Below are positions 6,498-10,705 of a stretch of DNA of 10,705 nucleotides, piece after piece (position 1 is the stretch's first letter; every line of letters begins with the position of its first letter). This DNA is from Sulfurospirillum sp. (GTDB lineage: Bacteria > Campylobacterota > Campylobacteria > Campylobacterales > QNZT01), in NCBI GenBank assembly GCA_003978455.1, contig QNZT01000172.1, positions 1-10,705 on the forward strand, in the 5' to 3' direction. The notes beneath the pieces were generated by a model that saw only the letters and a program-made list of their open reading frames with translations, did not search any database and had not been told where the DNA came from. Both the position numbers and the translations under genes were made by a program.

Positions 6498-7461
6498 AAA
6501 ACATTTGACGATGCAGTATGTCGGTGTGATTGTACATGAAACCTCCTGCGTTGTAAAAATCAAAAAAGTAAAAAATGCACAAACAATTCATGAAGAAGAG
6601 AAACAGTTTACGATCCCTTCCAAAGAGAAGTTGTCCAAAGAGGTGATTGTTTTTTTGCAAAGTTTGCAAGAAGAGGTTGAACAGACATATATCGCACTTT
6701 TTTTAAATTCGCACGGGCAGGGTGTTGTACCCTCTTGTGCAAAGTTCGCATATGAAAAGTTTCATATAGAGTATGATCATGTCAAAGTGATCTGTATCGA
6801 CCGGAAATATTCTATATACGCATCAAATATAGATATCAGGTGGGCGGAAAAGATTTTTTCTGAAACCGGACTCGATTTTATATTTTCTCCGTTTTTGATG
6901 CTGGACAATCTGCGTAAACACGAGTCACGTCGTGAGGGGATTGTGCTGCATATGCTGACAAGCCATAATTCGATTACTATTATGATTTTTGACAAAGAGA
7001 CATTGCTGTATGGCACTTTTATCAATATCGCCAAAGAGGAGGATCTGCTCAATACAGATTTTACGGAAGAGATAATCGATGAAGATGACACCTTTGACGA
7101 GATCGATCTTGATATGGAACTCGAAGAGTCTGATGAGATAGCGGAAATCCTGGAAAATGCAACGATCGATACGGAAGTTAAAAGTAGTGCACAGGATGAA
7201 AATGATACTATAAAGCTAAAATTATTTGGACAAGACTTAAGATTGGTAAAATATTTTGATGCATCGTTACGTGAATTTTACGAAAACGACTTATACAAAA
7301 GTGATTTTGTAACGTATGTAAAAATCTATGATACAACATCATTGAACGAGGATATTGTGCATTATCTTAAAGAGCAGCTGCTTGTGGATATTAGTATTCG
7401 TAAGATCAATATAGAGGATGAATTGATCGCACTCATCGAACAGGAGACAGGGCGTGCGTAA
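6475..7461 (+). CDS. Divergent PilM-like cytoplasmic protein of a type IV pilus/T2SS-type platform
   Basis: The 328-residue soluble product has no membrane segment and lies directly before a PilN-like and a PilO-like gene, exactly where PilM sits in pilMNO clusters. Its start (MGLLNVIKKH, then a beta strand YVGVIVHETSCVVKIKK at about 15-31) resembles the PilM opening, a short basic tail followed by the first actin-like strand. The phosphate-1 Asp-x-Gly is degenerate here (VHETS), so nucleotide binding is doubtful. Residues about 155-185 (GIVLHML...IFDKETLLYG) resemble the second actin-like strand pair. A strongly acidic stretch (about 187-245, rich in Asp and Glu) interrupts the fold. In characterised systems PilM anchors PilN and PilO to the cytoplasmic side. 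Function here is inferred from order and architecture; sequence similarity is weak. The gene overlaps xerH by 23 nt and the next gene by 8 nt. Confidence 0.6.
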   Translation: MGLLNVIKKHLTMQYVGVIVHETSCVVKIKKVKNAQTIHEEEKQFTIPSKEKLSKEVIVFLQSLQEEVEQTYIALFLNSHGQGVVPSCAKFAYEKFHIEYDHVKVICIDRKYSIYASNIDIRWAEKIFSETGLDFIFSPFLMLDNLRKHESRREGIVLHMLTSHNSITIMIFDKETLLYGTFINIAKEEDLLNTDFTEEIIDEDDTFDEIDLDMELEESDEIAEILENATIDTEVKSSAQDENDTIKLKLFGQDLRLVKYFDASLREFYENDLYKSDFVTYVKIYDTTSLNEDIVHYLKEQLLVDISIRKINIEDELIALIEQETGRA

Positions 7462-7996
7462 TCGTAGTTTTATAGAACCGAGGAAAAAAAGACTACTTGA
7501 CAAGATGAGTTCGTTATGGCTCGGTTTTATTATCCTGATCGCACTGGGGCTTATTATATTTGGTATTTTGATCCATCACAAGTCTTCGTTCTATATCAAG
7601 ATGCTTGACAACTTACATCAGCAAAACAGTACAGCAGAAAAAAACGTGACGCATTTGCAGAAAAAAGTGATGATGGTCAAGATGCAGGGAGAACTTGTGC
7701 AAGAGGTTAAAAAAGCAAACGCTGTTTTGAAAGAGAGTATCCAAAATATGTTTGATTTGATTCCTGATCAGATCACACTCACAAAAGTGGTGATGGAGAA
7801 AAAGAGTCTCTATCTGAAAGGATATACGGATTCCAAAGCTTCATATACACTGTTGCTGGAACCTCCTTTAAAATCGATTTTTACGAAAACAGATGTAAAG
7901 TTCACAAAAGACAAGAAAGGTAGAATGGTTTTTGAGTCTTACAGCACCATAGCAAATGAGGAGATAGCAGAGGATAGAAATGAAAGCAGACAATAA
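7454..7996 (+). CDS. PilN-like inner-membrane protein
   Basis: The 180-residue product has the PilN layout. A short basic cytoplasmic tail (1-19, with FIEPRKKRLLDK) is followed by one transmembrane helix (about 21-42), a periplasmic coiled coil (about 50-98) and a small alpha/beta domain. That domain begins LIPDQITLTKVV and continues SLYLKGYTDSKASYTLLL (about 118-135), matching the usual PilN pattern of a Pro-x-x-(I/V)-x-L-T strand and a hydrophobic strand ending in Gly before helix alpha. The classical N-terminal INLLP peptide that docks PilM is missing; FIEPRK may take its place. In known systems PilN pairs with PilO as an inner-membrane ring that links the cytoplasmic motor to the secretin. 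The start is GTG (7454) with AGGAG (7442-7446) 7 nt upstream. Later Met codons would lose the cytoplasmic tail. It overlaps the previous gene by 8 nt and the next by 17 nt. Confidence 0.7.
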   Translation: MRNRSFIEPRKKRLLDKMSSLWLGFIILIALGLIIFGILIHHKSSFYIKMLDNLHQQNSTAEKNVTHLQKKVMMVKMQGELVQEVKKANAVLKESIQNMFDLIPDQITLTKVVMEKKSLYLKGYTDSKASYTLLLEPPLKSIFTKTDVKFTKDKKGRMVFESYSTIANEEIAEDRNESRQ

Positions 7997-8489
7997 AACA
8001 GTAAAGTTTGTTATCTTTATGTTCGCATTTCTTGTGATCGTTATGGCTTTTGTTTTTTTATTTGTGATTCCTTCGATCAAAGAGTTCAAACATAAAAAAG
8101 CGGAATATTATCAACAGCTTGCACAAGAGAAAAAACTTTCGCAGAGAGAGAAAACATTACATACGCGATTAGAGAAACTGAACAAAAAATATGCAGCAGC
8201 ACTGGATGCTTTCAAAGTTCCGTTTGATGAAAAGAGATTTTTAGAAGTATCCAAAAAATATTTTCAAAATGTTAAGCTGATACAAAAAGATGTCAAAAAG
8301 AGTGAAAGCGGTTTGCATATATATGAATTCACTGCTGATTTCAGTGCCCATACTCCGGTGAAATTTTATCAGTTTATAGCAGCTGTCAATCAAATGGACA
8401 ACGTTGTCAAGATCAATTTTCCTATCAAACTTGAAGCACGTGGCAATGATATTTCTATCAAATTCAATATGAGTGTTTACAAACTATAA
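7980..8489 (+). CDS. PilO-like inner-membrane protein
   Basis: The 169-residue product has the PilO (GspM/MshJ-like) layout: a short cytoplasmic tail, a strong transmembrane helix (about 9-30), a coiled coil (about 33-76), and a C-terminal ferredoxin-like domain. That domain includes HTPVKFYQFIAAVNQMDNVV (about 124-143), the helix-turn typical of PilO, where a helix follows a strand ending in Ser/His-x-x-x-x-(F/L). Two closing strands (NFPIKLEA, ISIKFNMSVYKL) complete it. PilO dimerises with PilN at the inner membrane in type IV pilus and type II secretion systems. AGGA (7971-7974) lies 5 nt before the ATG. The gene starts inside the PilN-like gene (17-nt overlap) and is the last of the operon. 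No PilP- or PilQ-like gene follows directly; a repeat-rich lipoprotein comes 103 bp later. Confidence 0.7.
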   Translation: MKADNKTVKFVIFMFAFLVIVMAFVFLFVIPSIKEFKHKKAEYYQQLAQEKKLSQREKTLHTRLEKLNKKYAAALDAFKVPFDEKRFLEVSKKYFQNVKLIQKDVKKSESGLHIYEFTADFSAHTPVKFYQFIAAVNQMDNVVKINFPIKLEARGNDISIKFNMSVYKL

Positions 8490-8523
8490 CGACAACATAT
8501 GAAATTTTTTTATACAGATGTTA

Positions 8524-8529
8524 TATAAT
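8524..8529 (+). promoter_or_regulatory. Putative -10 element of the repeat lipoprotein gene
   Basis: A perfect TATAAT lies in an AT-rich stretch and predicts a transcript start near 8536 with a leader of about 57 nt. A second candidate, TAAAAT, lies at 8556-8561. No clear -35. The lipoprotein therefore probably has its own transcript. Confidence 0.45.
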
Positions 8530-8592
8530 TTATACTCTTTAAAGTTTTTGTTAGTTAAAATGGTTGCGCATTAAATCAAAAAAGGAGTGAAA

Positions 8593-9501
8593 ATGAGAAT
8601 TTTTACAAAAAGTTCCATTGTGTTAGCTGCGGTAGCCGCGCTTGCACTGAGTGGCTGTGCAGAGAAAAAGGTCTGCAATACACCTGTCGCAAAAATTGCG
8701 AAAGTAGACAACAGAGATGCTGAGATCAAATCATTGCAGGCTGAACTGGCTGAAGCGAGAGCAAAGTCTGCAAAAGTTGTAACAGTTACTAAAACAGTTC
8801 AGGGACCAAATGAGCTCTATCCGCCAAACCCAGAACCAGGTAAATGTTATGCAAGAGTACTGACTCCTGCGAAGTATCAGATCAAAACTGAGAAAGTACT
8901 TGTCAGAGAGCCTGGTGAGAAAGTTGTCGTTATCCCTGCGAAATATGGCTGGAAAACTCAGAAAGTACTTGTCAAAGAGGCAAGTGAAAAAATCGTTTCT
9001 GTACCTCCTGTATATAAAACAGTTACAGAGAAGATTCTTGTAAAACCTGCTAGCGAAAAACTCGTTACTGTACCTGCTGTTTACAAAACAGTTACAGAGA
9101 AGATTCTTGTAAAACCTGCTATGACAACATGGAAAAAAGGTAGAGGTCTGACGGAGAAATTGGATGGTAATACCGGTGAAATCATGTGTCTTGTTGAGAC
9201 ACCGCCTGTATATAAAACTATCACTAAAAAAGTGCTTGTAAAACCTGCAACTACCAAATCTATTCCTGTTCCAGCAGTCTATAAAACAATCACAAAAAGA
9301 GTTGTTGCCAGACCAGCATCAACAAAAACAATTCCTATCCCTGCTGTGTATAAAACAATTAGAGTTAAAACTATTGTTCAGCCTGCACAGACAAAAACAA
9401 TTCCAGTTCCACCGGTATACAAAACTGTAACGAAAAAAATCAAAGTTGCAGATCCTGTACTGAAATGGAAAGTTGTTAGATGTAGAACAATTGTTCATTA
9501 A
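8593..9501 (+). CDS. Repeat-rich lipoprotein (eight VYKT-type 23-residue repeats)
   Basis: The 302-residue product is a probable lipoprotein: a basic start (MRIFTKSS), a hydrophobic helix, and a lipobox LSGC with Cys22 as the lipid-modified residue. A short coiled coil (about 38-60) follows, then a proline-rich PPNPEPGKCYARV linker (77-89) with Cys85, then eight tandem units of about 23 residues on the plan [VIT]-P-[AP]-[VK]-Y-x(3)-T-x-K-x-[LV]-V-x-x-A/P. Unit 4 carries an extra WKKGRGLTEKLDGNTGEIMC block. Its Cys and the Cys in the linker could pair. I recall similar CYARV plus VYKT repeats in envelope proteins annotated only as hypothetical or OmpA-associated, so a structural, periplasm-spanning or surface role is plausible; none is established. 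AAAGGAG (8581-8587) is 5 nt from the ATG at 8593; a GTG at 8587 falls inside that site and is rejected. Confidence 0.85.
   Translation: MRIFTKSSIVLAAVAALALSGCAEKKVCNTPVAKIAKVDNRDAEIKSLQAELAEARAKSAKVVTVTKTVQGPNELYPPNPEPGKCYARVLTPAKYQIKTEKVLVREPGEKVVVIPAKYGWKTQKVLVKEASEKIVSVPPVYKTVTEKILVKPASEKLVTVPAVYKTVTEKILVKPAMTTWKKGRGLTEKLDGNTGEIMCLVETPPVYKTITKKVLVKPATTKSIPVPAVYKTITKRVVARPASTKTIPIPAVYKTIRVKTIVQPAQTKTIPVPPVYKTVTKKIKVADPVLKWKVVRCRTIVH
8863..9474 (+). repeat. Eight tandem 69-bp units inside the lipoprotein gene
   Basis: The period is 69 bp (23 residues). Each unit has a Pro-Ala/Pro-x-Tyr core and a Lys/Val-rich strand. Units 3 and 4 share a perfect 36-bp identity (9016-9051 and 9085-9120, offset exactly 69 bp), a sign of recent duplication or gene conversion. 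Other units are diverged at DNA level but keep the protein pattern. Unit 4 is lengthened by the insert at about 9121-9198. Copy number could vary between strains. Confidence 0.8.
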
Positions 9502-9523
9502 TTTGTACTTCCAGGTATAAATA

Positions 9524-9547
9524 GGAGAGAGCACGACTGCTCTCTCC
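9524..9547 (+). terminator. Perfect 10-bp hairpin after the lipoprotein gene, probable transcription terminator
   Basis: GGAGAGAGCA (9524-9533), loop CGAC, TGCTCTCTCC (9538-9547): a perfect 10-bp stem with a 4-nt loop, 22 nt after the stop codon. The tract after it (AACTTAAAATCTTTCT) is not a clean U-run, so an inefficient terminator, or an mRNA 3'-end stabiliser, is also possible. Confidence 0.55.
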
Positions 9548-9597
9548 AACTTAAAATCTTTCTAGAACATTTTCTCCTTTACTTTCACCCTCTCATC

Positions 9598-9606
9598 TGC
9601 TACAAT
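9598..9606 (+). promoter_or_regulatory. Extended -10 promoter giving a leaderless comF-like transcript
   Basis: TGCTACAAT is an extended -10 (TG at 9598-9599, TACAAT at 9601-9606). The usual 6-7 nt spacing places +1 at about 9613, which is the A of the ATG start. No Shine-Dalgarno lies upstream of that ATG, consistent with leaderless translation. Confidence 0.6.
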
Positions 9607-9612
9607 CTACTT

Positions 9613-10188
9613 ATGCGTTGCTTATTGTGTCAGAACTTCTCTTTTACCGTAATCTGTAATTCGTGTCAGAAACTTTTTCTACAGCCGTATCAGACAATAA
9701 GAGTACTTCATGATGGATTTAAGGTTTACAGCTTTTATCGCTACGGAGATATTGCTGTTTTGCTAAAAACGAAGCATACCCACATCGGTGCGGCTGTCTA
9801 TAGGATACTTGCTAAAAATGCGATGCAAGCATTTAAAGAGCGTTTTGATTTCGATGTTGCTGTAGATATAATACCTGTGGATGATATACCCAAAAGTGGA
9901 TATGCGCATACAGCGATTTTGGCAAATGTTTTGGCTTCAAAATATCTCCAGCCATACTATGGATCGTTGCGTGCACAAAATGATGTCAGTTATTCTGCAA
10001 AAACTTTACACTATCGCCAGACAAATCCAAGAGACTTTATGTACAGTGGAAAAAGAAATGAAAATGTGATTTTGGTGGACGATATTATCACTACCGGAAC
10101 GACCATAAACGAAGCTAAAAATGAAATATTAAAATGTGGCGCAAAGCCCTTGTTTGCGGTAACTCTGGCGGATGCCAGAGAGCTATAA
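9613..10188 (+). CDS. ComF/CtsW-like phosphoribosyltransferase-domain protein
   Basis: The 191-residue product is a ComF-family protein, required for natural DNA uptake in several bacteria; it probably acts in the cytoplasm on incoming single-stranded DNA. The N-terminal four-cysteine zinc finger (Cys3-x-x-Cys6 and Cys15-x-x-Cys18) is present. The phosphoribosyltransferase fold ends in the PRPP-loop VILVDDIITTGTT (152-164), with the Asp-Asp pair intact and the TTGTT loop matching the family. IIPVDDIPKSGYAHT (86-100) resembles ComF. The position directly upstream of gyrA matches C. jejuni ctsW (Cj1028c) beside gyrA (Cj1027c), from memory. The ATG at 9613 removes none of the zinc ligands; no ribosome site precedes it and the promoter appears to start transcription at the ATG. 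A 7-bp hairpin lies at its 3' end. Whether it has enzymatic activity is unknown for the family. Confidence 0.88.
   Translation: MRCLLCQNFSFTVICNSCQKLFLQPYQTIRVLHDGFKVYSFYRYGDIAVLLKTKHTHIGAAVYRILAKNAMQAFKERFDFDVAVDIIPVDDIPKSGYAHTAILANVLASKYLQPYYGSLRAQNDVSYSAKTLHYRQTNPRDFMYSGKRNENVILVDDIITTGTTINEAKNEILKCGAKPLFAVTLADAREL
10163..10180 (+). repeat. Perfect 7-bp inverted repeat at the 3' end of the comF-like gene
   Basis: CTCTGGC (10163-10169), loop GGAT, GCCAGAG (10174-10180), ending six bases before the TAA. No U-tract follows, so it is not a standard terminator. It may be fortuitous, or a weak attenuator between comF and gyrA. Confidence 0.35.
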
Positions 10189-10200
10189 GTCGTAATTCGA

Positions 10201-10206
10201 TAAAAT
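10201..10206 (+). promoter_or_regulatory. Putative -10 element of gyrA
   Basis: TAAAAT lies 31 nt before the gyrA ATG in the short AT-rich gap after the comF-like gene. It gives a leader of about 25 nt with AAGG (10226-10229) 8 nt from the ATG. No extended TG or good -35, so this is tentative. Confidence 0.35.
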
Positions 10207-10237
10207 ATCTAAATTTACTTAAAATAAGGTAAAACCT

Positions 10238-10705
10238 ATGGCAGACAACCTTTTTGACAATGATGAAAACATAGAAAATATAAACATTGAGGATTCGATC
10301 AAGGCGAGTTATCTCGACTACTCGATGAGTGTGATTATCGGGCGTGCTTTGCCCGATGCCAGAGATGGTCTCAAACCAGTTCACAGAAGAATCCTCTATG
10401 CGATGAACGAACTGAACCTCAGTTCACGTGCTCCCTACAAGAAATCGGCGAGAATCGTCGGTGATACGATCGGTAAATACCACCCTCACGGAGACAATGC
10501 AGTTTACGATGCACTTGTACGTATGGCACAGCCCTTTTCGATGCGTATCCCTCTGATCGACGGTCAGGGTAACTTCGGTTCGGTGGACGGCGACAATCCG
10601 GCTGCAATGCGTTATACCGAAGCGAGGATGACGACACTCTCAGAAGAGCTACTACGGGATATCGACAAAGATACGGTTGATTTTGTTCCCAACTATGATG
10701 ACTCA
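10238..10705 (+). CDS. gyrA: DNA gyrase subunit A, partial (C-terminus beyond the right edge)
   Basis: GyrA is the DNA-cleaving subunit of gyrase, which introduces negative supercoils with GyrB. The first 156 codons are present, from an ATG at 10238 that has AAGG 8 nt upstream. Visible motifs are the N-terminal SYLDYSMSVIIGRALPDARDG stretch (residues 24-44), the winged-helix domain with the quinolone-pocket segment HPHGDNAVYDALVRM (82-96), and the catalytic Tyr126 in AAMRYTEARM. Positions 87 and 91 (H. pylori numbering) are Asn and Asp; Asn87 is the wild-type H. pylori residue, so no resistance change is indicated. The comF-like gene lies 49 bp upstream. Confidence 0.97.
   Translation, partial: MADNLFDNDENIENINIEDSIKASYLDYSMSVIIGRALPDARDGLKPVHRRILYAMNELNLSSRAPYKKSARIVGDTIGKYHPHGDNAVYDALVRMAQPFSMRIPLIDGQGNFGSVDGDNPAAMRYTEARMTTLSEELLRDIDKDTVDFVPNYDDS

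Noticed and set aside
8490..8523. T7 run after the PilO-like gene as a terminator
   Set aside because: A T-run (8504-8510) is present but no stable stem precedes it, so an intrinsic terminator cannot be supported.
8587..8592. GTG at 8587 as start of the repeat lipoprotein
   Set aside because: It overlaps the AAAGGAG ribosome site, which is correctly spaced for the ATG at 8593. The ATG also gives a standard lipoprotein signal.
10496..10510. Asn at GyrA position 87 as a quinolone-resistance change
   Set aside because: Asn87 is the wild-type residue in H. pylori, and Asp91 is intact. Nothing indicates resistance.

Overview
The window looks like chromosomal DNA of a Campylobacterota (epsilonproteobacterial) species, most probably a free-living Sulfurovum/Sulfuricurvum-type organism, given protein sequence and a G+C that seems higher than in host-adapted Campylobacter or Helicobacter. 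Supporting signs are a small HP0268-type protein directly upstream of miaB and a DUF374 acyltransferase (the Helicobacter pylori HP0268-HP0269-HP0270 order), a single XerH-type recombinase, a short NusA without C-terminal acidic repeats, GyrA with Asn at position 87 as in H. pylori, and a ComF-like gene next to gyrA, as ctsW is in Campylobacter jejuni. The genus is an inference; the phylum is fairly secure.

Layout. Bases 1-1645 (minus) hold the first 548 codons of a long membrane-anchored coiled-coil protein that runs off the left edge. Upstream of it, on the same strand, is nusA (1742-2872, GTG start). A divergent intergenic region (2873-3050) separates nusA from a long plus-strand gene train (3051-8489): HP0268-like nuclease, miaB (TTG start), DUF374 acyltransferase, a one-TM TPR-like protein, xerH, and three genes whose order and architecture match the PilM-PilN-PilO inner-membrane platform of type IV pilus / type II secretion machines. 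From miaB on, every junction overlaps (8 to 29 nt), so this is almost certainly one translationally coupled operon. After a short AT-rich gap comes a lipoprotein built of eight 23-residue repeats (8593-9501), then a perfect 10-bp hairpin, a ComF/CtsW-like phosphoribosyltransferase (9613-10188) that appears to be transcribed as a leaderless mRNA, and the first 156 codons of gyrA (10238-10705, running off the right edge).

How it fits together. Housekeeping functions (NusA, MiaB, GyrA, XerH) are interleaved with envelope and DNA-uptake-like functions. The PilMNO-like trio is highly divergent and is the most interesting content. Together with the ComF homologue it suggests part of a natural transformation or pseudopilus machine, embedded behind translation and chromosome-resolution genes instead of in a classical pilMNOPQ locus. 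No secretin, motor ATPase or pilin is visible in the window. No tRNA, rRNA, CRISPR array, insertion sequence or phage gene was seen.
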